This document shows, piece by piece, positions 33,517 to 42,153 of a stretch of DNA of 47,371 bases. How positions within the stretch are numbered: the stretch's first letter is position 1; every line of letters begins with the position of its first letter. This stretch comes from Pseudomonas sp. GM48. GTDB lineage: Bacteria; Pseudomonadota; Gammaproteobacteria; Pseudomonadales; Pseudomonadaceae. The notes under the pieces were generated by a model, which saw only the letters and a list, made by a program, of their open reading frames with translations, had not been told where the DNA came from and searched no databases. The DNA lies in contig NZ_AKJM01000189.1 in NCBI RefSeq assembly GCF_000282335.1, forward strand, positions 1 to 47,371. Direction: 5' to 3'. The position numbers and the translations under genes are program-made.

Positions 33517-34328
33517 TGAGCCGCCTGCAAACGCGTTTTGCCGAACTCAAGGAACAGAACCGCGCCGCCCTGGTGACCTTCGTGACTGCGGGCGATCCGG
33601 GCTATGACACGTCCCTGGCAATCCTCAAGGGCTTGCCGGCGGCTGGCGCCGACGTGATCGAGCTGGGCATGCCCTTCACCGACCCGATGGCTGACGGCCC
33701 GGCCATCCAGCTCGCCAACATCCGTGCGTTGGGTGCCAAACAGAATCTGGCGAAAACCCTGCAAATGGTTCGCGAGTTCCGTAAGGACAACAACGAAACG
33801 CCGCTGGTGCTGATGGGGTACTTCAACCCGATCCACATGTACGGTGTACCGCGCTTCATTGCCGAAGCCAAAGAGGCCGGCGTTGATGGCCTGATCGTGG
33901 TTGACCTGCCGCCAGAGCATAACGGCGAGCTGTGCGACCCGGCGCAGGCCGCGGGCCTGGACTTCATTCGCCTGACCACGCCGACCACCGACGATGTACG
34001 CCTGCCGACCGTTCTCAACGGCAGCTCCGGATTCGTCTACTACGTGTCGGTGGCCGGTGTGACCGGCGCCGGTGCCGCCACGCTGGAGCACGTCGAAGAA
34101 GCGGTCGCCCGTCTGCGCCGCCATACCGACCTGCCGATCAGCATCGGTTTCGGTATCCGGACTCCGGAACAGGCGGCGTCCATCGCGCGTCTGGCTGACG
34201 GCGTGGTGGTGGGCTCGGCATTGATCGACCAGATCGCCAATGCGGCAACCGCGGATCAGGCCGTCGACGGTGTATTGAGCTTGTGCTCGGCGCTGGCGGA
34301 CGGCGTGCGTAAAGCCCGCGTCAGTTGA
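33516..34328 (+). CDS. trpA: Tryptophan synthase alpha chain
   Basis: Cleaves indoleglycerol phosphate to indole, channelled to TrpB. The 270-residue TIM barrel has catalytic E49 and D60 (VIELGMPFTDPMADGP) and the phosphate-binding GVTGAG and GFGIRTPEQA segments. Start overlaps the trpB stop by one base, with AGGAGAAA ahead. A REPIN follows the stop after 17 nt. Confidence 0.98.
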   Translation: MSRLQTRFAELKEQNRAALVTFVTAGDPGYDTSLAILKGLPAAGADVIELGMPFTDPMADGPAIQLANIRALGAKQNLAKTLQMVREFRKDNNETPLVLMGYFNPIHMYGVPRFIAEAKEAGVDGLIVVDLPPEHNGELCDPAQAAGLDFIRLTTPTTDDVRLPTVLNGSSGFVYYVSVAGVTGAGAATLEHVEEAVARLRRHTDLPISIGFGIRTPEQAASIARLADGVVVGSALIDQIANAATADQAVDGVLSLCSALADGVRKARVS

Positions 34329-34345
34329 GCTGAACACTGACCCCC

Positions 34346-34435
34346 TGTAGGAGCGAGCTTGCTCGCGAAGGCGGTGTATCAGTCAACAAGGATGTTGAAA
34401 CTGATGGCCTTTTCGCGAGCAAGCTCGCTCCTACA
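34346..34435. repeat. REPIN, variant TGTAGGAGCGAGC arms
   Basis: Inverted arms (TGTAGGAGCGAGCTTGCTCG and complement) form a variant of the common class with changed bases at matching positions in both arms. It lies between the convergent trpA and DUF4105 genes, and is the only REPIN in the second half of the window. Confidence 0.92.
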
Positions 34436-34444
34436 AGTTACGGA

Positions 34445-36403
34445 TCAAGGCAACTCTATCCCGCCTGATGCCTTGTGCAGTTTGCGCAAGTGCTCACCAA
34501 TCTGCTTCACGTTGGCCTCGTTGGCGGCCATTTCGGCGGCACGGTCAGGTTCAAGCAACGCTCTCACTTCCTTGTCCAGATCCCCGGACAGCGCCAGGAG
34601 CTGCTTCTGGCGCTGGCTGCTTTCCGATTCCAGATGCTCCCACTCGCTCGGTTGCGGCAAGCCATAACCGCTGGTGCCCAGCAGTTCCGCCGGGCGGCTG
34701 AGGAAACCACTGTTGGCGAGAATATCCTTGAGCGTCTGGTTGGCCTTGTCCATGCCGCCGTTTTTCAGTTCCCGGGCGCCCAGATAACGCTGCTTCACTT
34801 CATCCTGGGCCAACAACAATTGCCTACGGAAACTCGCCTGCTCCAGCAGAAGCAACGCAGCACTGGTGCGCAAGTCAGCCTGCGCGAACCATTGCCGCCG
34901 CTCCTCGGCTTTCAAGTCGAGCCAGTCTTCGACGGTTTCCTGTTTGATCGGCAAGTGCTTTTTCAGTACTTCGAACATGGCCTGATAGCGATCGCGGAAG
35001 GAATCGAAGCGATAACCCAGACGCAAGGCTTCTCGCGGATCGTCCAGCACACTGGTGTCCGCCAGTCCGCGGCCCTTCAGCACTTCCAGCAAACCGTTGG
35101 GCATGATGTTGTCGAGTCCAACCAGTTGCGGGTTATTGGTGCCGCCGCGCAGTAATTTCAGTTCTTCCACCGCGCAGTTGTTTGACAGGAAGAAGTAGTT
35201 GCCGTCGTAGCTCCAGTGCATCTCGGCGGCACGTTCCACTACATCTTCGATCTCGTTGCGCGACAGGTTCAGGGGTACGGAGGCCAGGCTGCGCAATTCG
35301 GTCTTGGTGTATTCGTCGATGACCTGGGACAGCGGCAGGATGAACAGCCGCGACGGGTATTTACCGACCAGGCCATCCCAGCTCGACAGTTGTACGTCGC
35401 CAACGAAGGCGCGGTACGACAGCACCAGATGCTGGTCCAGGTCCAGTCGACAATCCGGTCCGCGTGGTCGACCCGGCGCGCAGATCACCAGGCGCAACAT
35501 GCTGTGGCCCCAACGGCTGAACAAGTTCTGGTTAGCTTCGGCCAGCAGATAGTCAACGGCATAGACCCGCTCCGGATCGACCTGGCCCAAAGGTGTCTTG
35601 GCGAAGTCGTTGCCGGCATTGAGGAAAGCGACGGTCTTGCCGCAGGTGTCTTTGGCGGCGGGTGCCCAGCCGAAATGTTCCTTGTAGTAGCGGTACAGTG
35701 CGGGGCGGCGGCAGACATAGCCCGGATCGAGGAGGAAATACTCCATGTTGACCGCGACGAATTCCTTTGGACTGCTTGTCTCGTAGATATCCGGACTGCG
35801 GGCAATCTGGCGATTGTGCTGTTCGCGTTCGCCGCGACGGCCAACGTATTGCTGCCAGCCGGCGAGGTCGAGCAGGCGCGGGTCATCACTGAGGGTAAAG
35901 CGCCGACCGGACTGGCCCCGGCATTGGTCGGGAATGCCTACCAGCCCAGAGCTGTTGTTGCGCTGGGTACAGCGCTGAATCAGCTTGCGCTCGGCATCCG
36001 GCCACAGGCGTGAGCGATCATAGATGTGAGTCAGTTCGTGCAACACCGTTGCCAGCATTTCCCGGCGCACAGTGCCATGGGGGCGATGGGTTTTCCTGGT
36101 TGCGGCGCTGCCATCGGTGAGACCAGCCAGCAGGTTGCGGTTCAGATCGAGCTCGGACACCAGTGACGCCTGGCCATAGGCATTGCTCGGCATGTCATCG
36201 GTCCAGCCGACGTCGATGCGTCGGTCGAGTTGCTCGATAAAGCGTGGCGGCAGTGCCTGCATGGCCTCATCGAGCAGAGCCTGGCTGGCCTGCTGTTGCG
36301 CGGGGCTCAGGCCTTCGGTCTTGAGCTTGAGTTGAAGACCTGCGTGGGCCGTGTTGCCAAGCAGCAACAGGGCTACGGCCAGTAGCCAGGCACCCGGGCG
36401 CAT
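34445..36403 (-). CDS. DUF4105 (Lnb N-terminal-like) protein with HExxH motif
   Basis: A 652-residue exported protein of unknown function. It has a signal peptide (~1-22). The N-terminal half has a zinc-peptidase HExxH motif (LATVLHELTHIYD, H122-H126) with a plausible third ligand in SPKEFVAVNMEYF (E214). The second half fits DUF4105, with H300 in LFSRWGHSMLRL and C410 in FLSNNCAVEELKLL, as in permuted NlpC/P60-like hydrolases. The last ~130 residues look helical and are probably coiled coil. Its ATG overlaps the stop of a DUF2388 gene (TGATG), so they are one operon. The two hydrolase signatures in one chain are from my reading. Confidence 0.82.
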   Translation of the reverse strand: MRPGAWLLAVALLLLGNTAHAGLQLKLKTEGLSPAQQQASQALLDEAMQALPPRFIEQLDRRIDVGWTDDMPSNAYGQASLVSELDLNRNLLAGLTDGSAATRKTHRPHGTVRREMLATVLHELTHIYDRSRLWPDAERKLIQRCTQRNNSSGLVGIPDQCRGQSGRRFTLSDDPRLLDLAGWQQYVGRRGEREQHNRQIARSPDIYETSSPKEFVAVNMEYFLLDPGYVCRRPALYRYYKEHFGWAPAAKDTCGKTVAFLNAGNDFAKTPLGQVDPERVYAVDYLLAEANQNLFSRWGHSMLRLVICAPGRPRGPDCRLDLDQHLVLSYRAFVGDVQLSSWDGLVGKYPSRLFILPLSQVIDEYTKTELRSLASVPLNLSRNEIEDVVERAAEMHWSYDGNYFFLSNNCAVEELKLLRGGTNNPQLVGLDNIMPNGLLEVLKGRGLADTSVLDDPREALRLGYRFDSFRDRYQAMFEVLKKHLPIKQETVEDWLDLKAEERRQWFAQADLRTSAALLLLEQASFRRQLLLAQDEVKQRYLGARELKNGGMDKANQTLKDILANSGFLSRPAELLGTSGYGLPQPSEWEHLESESSQRQKQLLALSGDLDKEVRALLEPDRAAEMAANEANVKQIGEHLRKLHKASGGIELP

Positions 36404-36723
36404 CACAGTGCAAGGATGGCTTCGGCGAGAGCCTGATCGCTGGCGTCGCGAGCTTCAGGCACGCGGGTGCGCAGCAAGTCGAAAGCGGATTCCAGGTGAG
36501 CGCCACGGATGTCGCCATTGCTGGCAACGAAACTGGCGGCATCGTCCTGGGCTTCGCGCACGATTTTCGAATCGCGAATGGACGTGGTGGTGTCGGAGGT
36601 GAAATCGAGAGTGCGTTGGGTCGCACGGATCAGCATGTTACTGGTGGCAACCAGAGTATGTGCCTGGGACACATCGGCCAACAGCAGCAGGCCCAAGGTG
36701 GCAGCAATCAGCGGGTTACGCAT
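36403..36723 (-). CDS. DUF2388 small exported protein (copy 1)
   Basis: A 106-residue protein with a signal peptide (~1-21, ending DVSQA) and a mature domain matching DUF2388. Its conserved core is AQDDAASFVASNGDIRGAHLESAF, followed by a helical tail ending AEAILAL. There are no cysteines in the mature part. The stop overlaps the start of the DUF4105 gene, implying a coupled function. Function unknown. Confidence 0.88.
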   Translation of the reverse strand: MRNPLIAATLGLLLLADVSQAHTLVATSNMLIRATQRTLDFTSDTTTSIRDSKIVREAQDDAASFVASNGDIRGAHLESAFDLLRTRVPEARDASDQALAEAILAL

Positions 36724-36750
36724 GGAACGACTCCAGAAAAACAGGGATAA

Positions 36751-37068
36751 CTATTGGACGAGAATTGCTTGTGCCAGTTCAAGGTCGCTGGCATGAAGTT
36801 TTGCCTGGGTTCGGCGCAGATACCGCAGGGCCGACTCCAGTCGTGCGCCTCTCAGTTGGCCGTCACTGGCAATGAATGCCGCGGCGTCATCATGGGCGGC
36901 GAGCAGCAGTTTATGGTCGAAGGGGGCGGAGGTCACCAAACTTGTGGCGTAACCGCTGGCGACGATGCCTTGGGTAGACAGGTTGAAGGCGTCATAAGCG
37001 TGGGCTGATGCGCAGCAACCAAGGGCAAGAAAGACTGGCGCGATCAAGAGATTTGAAGGGAAACGCAT
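36751..37068 (-). CDS. DUF2388 small exported protein (copy 2)
   Basis: A 105-residue paralogue with a signal peptide ending near CCASAHA and the core AHDDAAAFIASDGQLRGARLESAL, tail LAQAILVQ. It lies 27 nt before copy 1 on the same strand. The N-terminal half of the mature protein is unlike the other two copies (AFNLSTQGIVASGYATSL), so only the C-terminal half is under family constraint. Confidence 0.88.
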   Translation of the reverse strand: MRFPSNLLIAPVFLALGCCASAHAYDAFNLSTQGIVASGYATSLVTSAPFDHKLLLAAHDDAAAFIASDGQLRGARLESALRYLRRTQAKLHASDLELAQAILVQ

Positions 37069-37176
37069 GAGACTCGACAGTTGAGTGTGAGTCCCAAGGC
37101 TAGCGCAAGGCCCGTTCTAGAGCCAGTGCCAAAACATTGGGACACGTCCGGCGTATCCCAATGTCTGCACTGTCGT

Positions 37177-37497
37177 TTAGATCGTCAGGATCGCTTGCGC
37201 CAGTTGTGCGTCTGTTGCGCTCAACTGTGGCGCCTGGTGGCGAATGTGATCGAGTGCGCTTTCCAGTTTTACGCCGCGGATGGAACCTTCGCTGGCGACA
37301 AAGCTGGCAGCGTCGTCACGGGCCGCAAGAACGATCTTGTCATCCTTGAACGACGAAGAGACGACGTCGGTGGTCGCATCGGACGTGGCTTTGAGCGCAT
37401 TGACGACAGCATCCGTGGTCACGATGAAGCTGCTGGCTTGGGCATTGGCAGCCACGGCAAACAAGGCTGCCGCGCTGAGCAGGCGAAGACGGGACAT
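37177..37497 (-). CDS. DUF2388 small exported protein (copy 3)
   Basis: A 106-residue paralogue with signal peptide (~1-22, ending ANAQAS) and the core ARDDAASFVASEGSIRGVKLESAL, tail LAQAILTI. The ATG at 37497 was chosen because AGGAG lies just upstream and the signal peptide then begins the protein; an extension to 37608 is not supported. First gene of the presumed four-gene run leading to the DUF4105 gene, with 108 nt to copy 2. Confidence 0.87.
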   Translation of the reverse strand: MSRLRLLSAAALFAVAANAQASSFIVTTDAVVNALKATSDATTDVVSSSFKDDKIVLAARDDAASFVASEGSIRGVKLESALDHIRHQAPQLSATDAQLAQAILTI

Positions 37498-37642
37498 GGG
37501 GTAACTCCTTTTGGTAGACCAATCGAAAAATGGCGCAGTGTCTGCAAAGTCAGACGCCAGGTACTCGGCGTTCGCCACGTTCTGGTTCGATATTAGGCCT
37601 GTGTGCATCAGTTCGAACAGCCCCGACTATGCAAGCGGGAAG

Positions 37643-37852
37643 TCAGCGCCAGAACGGTTTATCCAATTCATTGTGGCGGTCTGTATGGCTGATACCCAGA
37701 TCCGATAGCTGACGATCATCAAGCTGAGCCAGTAAACGTCGTGTTCTCGCCCTTTCCAGGCCAGCAAAGAGCCCTTTCAACAGCCCCCGAAGCCAATGCA
37801 GGCAAGGTCTCGATTGAACTGATGGAGCGGAAACATCTTGTAAGTTATTCAT
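37643..37852 (-). CDS. DUF1127 protein (copy 1)
   Basis: A 69-residue basic protein. The C-terminal DUF1127 (YjiS-like) motif is RRLLAQLDDRQLSDLGISHTDRHNELDKPFWR. Family members are small Arg-rich proteins linked to RNA handling, phosphate or carbon stress in alphaproteobacteria, but their role in Pseudomonas is unknown. The ATG at 37852 has AGGGA 8 nt before it. Two ACCAGTACA sites lie 80-120 nt upstream. Confidence 0.86.
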   Translation of the reverse strand: MNNLQDVSAPSVQSRPCLHWLRGLLKGLFAGLERARTRRLLAQLDDRQLSDLGISHTDRHNELDKPFWR

Positions 37853-37932
37853 TGCACGGTCCCTGTCCTGATAGGTGGAGAGCTCCATGCTGACACCGGG
37901 CGAATACCCGCTACAGGCACACTGCGGCAATA

Positions 37933-37979
37933 TTGTACTGGTTCAGTTTGTGGTGTTTTCAAACTGTACTGGTATTCAG
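37933..37979 (-). promoter_or_regulatory. Two ACCAGTACA direct repeats before DUF1127 copy 1
   Basis: ACCAGTACA (- strand) occurs at 37942-37934 and 37973-37965, exactly 31 bp apart, about three helical turns. Same face of DNA and same orientation are the layout expected for a dimeric GntR/MocR-type regulator, but no such gene is here. Confidence 0.6.
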
Positions 37980-38020
37980 GTTTCCCTACTGTAAGACCAA
38001 ATTTGATCGGCCAAAACGAC

Positions 38021-38058
38021 AAAACCCGTCGTGGTTTCCCACGACGGGTTTTGTTTTT
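38021..38058. terminator. Terminator after DUF1127 copy 2
   Basis: A 14-bp perfect stem, AAAACCCGTCGTGG paired with CCACGACGGGTTTT, lies 53 nt beyond the stop of the gene at 38111. T-rich sequence follows on both strands, more strongly on the + strand. Confidence 0.85.
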
Positions 38059-38110
38059 TCAATTCGGGTTGCTGGCGGTGGACCTTAAGGTCAGAGCCAG
38101 CGACGCTAAC

Positions 38111-38326
38111 TTAGCGCCAGAACGGCTTGCTCAGCTCTTCGTAGCGTTGTGCTTCGCTAATCCCGGCGTCAGCCAGCAGACGCGAATCCAGGCGAGCCAG
38201 TTGATGGCGGCTGGTGATGCGGCGCTGCCACAGCATCAGGTTGGCGATAACGCGCAGAGGCAGGGAAGCCTGGGTTTTTGCAGCGGTGTCTTCAAAGAAC
38301 AGATCGGAACTGAGTGTACGTTCCAT
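38111..38326 (-). CDS. DUF1127 protein (copy 2)
   Basis: A 71-residue paralogue of the neighbour, with the C-terminal motif HQLARLDSRLLADAGISEAQRYEELSKPFWR. Both copies end in the same KPFWR. The ATG at 38326 is 9 nt after GGAAGG; another ATG 9 nt earlier would leave no spacing. Upstream is a long regulatory gap with CTGTAGATACAG and further ACCAGTACA sites. Confidence 0.87.
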   Translation of the reverse strand: MERTLSSDLFFEDTAAKTQASLPLRVIANLMLWQRRITSRHQLARLDSRLLADAGISEAQRYEELSKPFWR

Positions 38327-38403
38327 GGTGGTCATCCTTCCGCTTATGGCGGGATTAGGTAGTGGTTTAACTGGTGCCCATGATCCTCTCGTTTGCCTAG
38401 TCT

Positions 38404-38573
38404 CTGTAGATACAGTTCATCTGTATTGTGAGAGCTCAGTTAACTGTTTATAGGCGGTGTACTGGTCGAAATTGAGGCAACTGTACTTGTCTGCACCGTT
38501 GCGGTGCGTTTTTGATGTTTTGGTCCCGCGAGGTAGGAGTTTTCAGTAGGAAATGACCAGTACAGCAGTACAG
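38404..38573. promoter_or_regulatory. Cluster of CTGTA/TACAG and ACCAGTACA sites
   Basis: Within the gene-free 319-bp gap (38327-38645) lie the palindrome CTGTAGATACAG (38404-38415), CTGTAT (38421), TGTACTGGT (38458-38466), CTGTACTTG (38481), ACCAGTACAG (38556-38565) and CAGTACAG (38566-38573). They share a core with the sites before DUF1127 copy 1. I see no gene in the gap. Confidence 0.6.
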
Positions 38574-38645
38574 TTTTTTTCATATTGCGAAGAGGCAGGC
38601 GCAAGCTGACGAAACTGTGTTTGCGTCAGCTGCTATCTGTACCAA

Positions 38646-40139
38646 TTACTTCTTCAGCATTTGCCCGGTTTCTTCCAGGTTGATGTGCCAGCTGAGGGCG
38701 TCACGCAGGATGTGCGGGGTGTGCCCGCCGATGGCGCATGCGGTGGTGAAGTAATCATTGAGCGCCTGGCGGTAATCCGGATGCACGCACTTGTCGATGA
38801 TGACCCGGGCACGCTCCCGGGGCGCGAGGCCTCGCAAGTCCGCCAGGCCGACTTCGGTCACGAGGATGTCGACGTCATGTTCGGTATGGTCAACGTGGCT
38901 GACCATCGGCACCACGCTGGAGATCGCACCGCCCTTGGCAACCGACTTGGTCACGAATACGGACAGGTGCGCATTGCGCGCAAAGTCGCCGGAGCCGCCG
39001 ATGCCGTTCATCATCCGCGTGCCGCAGACGTGAGTGGAGTTGACGTTGCCGTAGATGTCGAACTCCAGCGCCGTGTTGATGCCGATGATGCCAAGGCGAC
39101 GCACGACTTCGGGGTGGTTGGAAATCTCCTGCGGGCGCAGGACCAGTTTGTCCTTGTAGCGCTCCAGATTACCGAAGACGTCGGCATTGCGCCGGCTCGA
39201 CAGGGTGATCGAACTGCCCGAGGCAAAACTCAGCTTGCCTGCGTCGATCAGGTCGAAGGTCGAGTCCTGAAGTACTTCGGAATACATCGTCAGGTCTTCG
39301 AACGGCGAGTCGATCAGGCCACACATCACCGAGTTGGCGATGGTGCCAATACCGGCTTGTAGCGGGCCGAGCTTGTTGGTCATGCGTCCGGCGGCCACTT
39401 CCTGTTTGAAGAAGTCGATCAGGTGGTCGGCAATGGCTTGGGTCTCAGCGTCTGGCGCCAGCACCGTGGAGGGTGAGTCAGCCTGATTGGTGACCACGAT
39501 GGCGACGATTTTTTCCGCTGGAATCGGGATGGCGGTGCTGCCAATGCGGTCGTCGACTTTGACCAATGGAATCGGCGTACGGGTCGGACGATAGGTCGGG
39601 ATATAGATGTCGTGCAGACCTTCGAGGTTCGGGTTGTGCGCCATGTTGATCTCGACGATCACATGCTTGGCAAAAATTGCGAAGCTGGCCGAGTTGCCAA
39701 CCGAGGTGGTTGGCACGATATGCCCTTGCTCGGTGATTGCTACCGCTTCGATCACGGCAATGTCCGGCAGTTTCAATTGCTGGTTGCGCAATTGCTCCAC
39801 GGTTTCCGACAAGTGCTGGTCGATGAACATGACCTCGCCGGCGTTGATCGCCTTGCGCAGGGTGCTGTCGACCTGGAATGGCATGCGTCGCGACAACACA
39901 CCGGCTTCTGTCAACTGCTTGTCGAGGTCGTTGCCCAGACTCGCGCCGGTCATCAGGCTGATCTTCAGCGGCGTGACCTTGGCGCGCTCGGCCAGCGCCT
40001 GAGGGACAGCCTTGGCTTCGCCTGCGCGAGTGAAGCCGCTCATGCCGACGGTCATGCCGTCCTCAATCAGAGCGGCAGCGTCGGCAGCGCTCATCACTTT
40101 GTCCAACAACGAAGGCAGGCGAATACGGTCACGGTACAT
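38646..40139 (-). CDS. Acetyl-CoA hydrolase/transferase family, succinyl-CoA:acetate type
   Basis: A 497-residue CoA transferase of the class I acetyl-CoA hydrolase family. It is close in layout to succinate/acetate CoA transferases (SCACT, AarC-like). Family landmarks are GMTVGMSGFTRAGEAKAVP near 30, the catalytic glutamate likely in LTMYSEVLQDSTFD near 285, and NGIGGSGDFARNAHLSV near 390, the oxyanion/CoA-binding loop. It probably exchanges CoA between succinyl-CoA and acetate. It stands alone between a regulatory gap and pntB. Whether hydrolase or transferase cannot be decided from sequence. Confidence 0.88.
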   Translation of the reverse strand: MYRDRIRLPSLLDKVMSAADAAALIEDGMTVGMSGFTRAGEAKAVPQALAERAKVTPLKISLMTGASLGNDLDKQLTEAGVLSRRMPFQVDSTLRKAINAGEVMFIDQHLSETVEQLRNQQLKLPDIAVIEAVAITEQGHIVPTTSVGNSASFAIFAKHVIVEINMAHNPNLEGLHDIYIPTYRPTRTPIPLVKVDDRIGSTAIPIPAEKIVAIVVTNQADSPSTVLAPDAETQAIADHLIDFFKQEVAAGRMTNKLGPLQAGIGTIANSVMCGLIDSPFEDLTMYSEVLQDSTFDLIDAGKLSFASGSSITLSSRRNADVFGNLERYKDKLVLRPQEISNHPEVVRRLGIIGINTALEFDIYGNVNSTHVCGTRMMNGIGGSGDFARNAHLSVFVTKSVAKGGAISSVVPMVSHVDHTEHDVDILVTEVGLADLRGLAPRERARVIIDKCVHPDYRQALNDYFTTACAIGGHTPHILRDALSWHINLEETGQMLKK

Positions 40140-40304
40140 GGAATATTATCTCGGGCAACAGGTAGCAGGACGTGCAGTCTAGTGAATTGCGTCGGCTTCT
40201 GTCCCGCTACCAAGGTCGCAATCGAGGCGTCTATTCCGGGGCTTTCGAGCAAAACACCGTTACCGGTTCGGTAATAAAAGAATAGTTTGTCCGACGATTT
40301 ACAC

Positions 40305-40335
40305 AAACAAAAACGCCCCGACGAGTCGGGGCGTT
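40305..40335 (-). terminator. Terminator of the pnt operon
   Basis: Read on the - strand, AACGCCCCGAC pairs with GTCGGGGCGTT, followed by TTTTTGTTTG. It lies 18 nt after the pntB stop. Confidence 0.9.
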
Positions 40336-40352
40336 CTGTGTACCGCAGAGGG

Positions 40353-41789
40353 TTAGTCGACGGCTTTGACCATGTCTTCGATGACTTTCTTCGCGTCGCC
40401 GAACACCATCATGGTTTTGTCCAGGTAGAACAGTTCGTTGTCCAGGCCGGCATAGCCGCTGGCCATCGAGCGCTTGTTGACGATGATGGTCTTGGCCTTG
40501 AACGCTTCGAGAATCGGCATGCCGGCAATCGGCGATTTCGGATCGTTCTTCGCGGCCGGGTTGACCACGTCGTTGGCACCCAGCACCAGCACCACGTCGG
40601 CCTGACCGAACTCGGAGTTGATGTCGTCCATCTCGAACACCTGGTCGTAAGGCACTTCGGCCTCGGCCAGCAACACGTTCATGTGCCCCGGCATCCGACC
40701 GGCAACCGGGTGGATCGCGTACTTCACGGTCACGCCGCGATGGGTCAGCTTCTCGGTCAGTTCCTTCAGTGCATGCTGCGCCCGTGCTACCGCCAGGCCG
40801 TAACCCGGAACGATGATCACGGTGTCGGCGTTGGTCAGCAGGAAGGTCGCATCGTCAGCCGAGCCGGATTTCACTGGGCGCGCTTCTTTCGAACCCGCCG
40901 GGCCGGCCGCATCCGCCGTATTGCCGAAACCACCGAGCAGTACATTAAAGAAGGAGCGGTTCATCGCCTTGCACATGATGTACGAGAGGATCGCACCGGA
41001 CGAACCTACCAGCGAACCGGCGATGATCAGCATCGAGTTGTTCAGCGAGAAGCCGATACCTGCCGCTGCCCAGCCGGAGTAACTGTTGAGCATCGACACC
41101 ACCACCGGCATGTCGGCGCCACCGATCGGGATGATGATCAGCACGCCGAGCACGAAGGCCAGCGCCAGCATTACGCCGAAAGCGGTGTAGTCGCCGGTGA
41201 GCATGAAGGTCACGCCCAGGGCCAGTGTAGCCAGGCCCAGTAGCAGGTTCAGCTTGTGCTGACCGCCAAACTGTACCGGTGCGCCCTGGAACAGGCGGAA
41301 CTTGTACTTGCCAGCCAGTTTTCCGAACGCAATGACCGAGCCGGAGAAGGTGATCGCACCGATGGCGGCACCGAGGAACAGTTCCAGGCGGTTACCGGCC
41401 GGGATCGCGTCACCGAGTTGCTGGACGATGCCCAGCGACTGCGGCTCGACCACGGCGGCCACGGCGATGAACACCGCTGCCAGGCCGATCATGCTGTGCA
41501 TGAAGGCGACCAGCTCGGGCATCTTGGTCATTTCAACGCGTTTGGCCATGATTGAACCGGCGGTGCCACCGACCAGAAGGCCGACGATCACGTAGACGAT
41601 ACCGTCATGCGCCAACTCGGCACCCAATTTGTAGATCAGGCCGACCGTGGTGAGGATCGCCAGGCCCATGCCGAGCATGCCGAACAGGTTGCCGCGACGC
41701 GACGTGGTGGGATGCGAAAGGCCCTTGAGCGCCTGGATGAAGCAAACCGAGGCGATCAAATACAGGGAAGTAACCAGGTTCATGCTCAT
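40353..41789 (-). CDS. pntB: NAD(P) transhydrogenase subunit beta
   Basis: Membrane and NADP(H)-binding subunit of the proton-pumping transhydrogenase, which makes NADPH from NADH using proton flow. The 478-residue protein has about nine helices, then the NADP-binding domain (from ~300) with the GYGLAVARAQHALKEL nucleotide loop and DDINSEFGQADVVLVLGANDVVNP. The ATG overlaps the pntAB stop as ATGA, and GAGGTG is 8 nt upstream. Operon with the two alpha genes. Confidence 0.97.
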   Translation of the reverse strand: MSMNLVTSLYLIASVCFIQALKGLSHPTTSRRGNLFGMLGMGLAILTTVGLIYKLGAELAHDGIVYVIVGLLVGGTAGSIMAKRVEMTKMPELVAFMHSMIGLAAVFIAVAAVVEPQSLGIVQQLGDAIPAGNRLELFLGAAIGAITFSGSVIAFGKLAGKYKFRLFQGAPVQFGGQHKLNLLLGLATLALGVTFMLTGDYTAFGVMLALAFVLGVLIIIPIGGADMPVVVSMLNSYSGWAAAGIGFSLNNSMLIIAGSLVGSSGAILSYIMCKAMNRSFFNVLLGGFGNTADAAGPAGSKEARPVKSGSADDATFLLTNADTVIIVPGYGLAVARAQHALKELTEKLTHRGVTVKYAIHPVAGRMPGHMNVLLAEAEVPYDQVFEMDDINSEFGQADVVLVLGANDVVNPAAKNDPKSPIAGMPILEAFKAKTIIVNKRSMASGYAGLDNELFYLDKTMMVFGDAKKVIEDMVKAVD

Positions 41790-42142
41790 GCTTGCTGCAC
41801 CTCAGCCTTGACTGCTTCGGCCTTGGCTGCCGGAGCTTTTGCTGGAGCCGCTTTTTTCTTGAACATTTCCAGCATGCGCCGGGTCACCAGGAAGCCACCA
41901 AACACGTTGACCGCGGCCAGGGCCACGGCCAGGGTGCCCATGGTCTTGCCCAGTGGGGTCACGGTGAGGGCGGCAGCGAGCATGGCGCCGACGATGACGA
42001 TGGCCGAGATGGCGTTGGTCACGGCCATCAGTGGCGTGTGCAGTGCAGGTGTCACGTTCCAGACCACGTGGTAGCCGACATAAATCGCCAGCACGAAGAT
42101 GATCAGGTTGTAGATACCGTGAGAGATCAGCATGTCTTCCAT
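41786..42142 (-). CDS. pntAB: NAD(P) transhydrogenase alpha, membrane part
   Basis: A 118-residue membrane part of the split alpha subunit, with three to four helices (MEDMLISHGIYNLIIFVLAIYVG, ISAIVIVGAMLAAAL, GTLAVALAAVNVFGGF). The C-terminal tail is Ala/Lys-rich (KAAPAKAPAAKAEAVKAEV), a low-complexity extension beyond the usual end. GAGGA precedes the ATG. In E. coli this is fused to the NAD-binding part; here it is separate, as usual in pseudomonads. Confidence 0.95.
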   Translation of the reverse strand: MEDMLISHGIYNLIIFVLAIYVGYHVVWNVTPALHTPLMAVTNAISAIVIVGAMLAAALTVTPLGKTMGTLAVALAAVNVFGGFLVTRRMLEMFKKKAAPAKAPAAKAEAVKAEVQQA

Positions 42143-42153
42143 TGTTTTTATCC

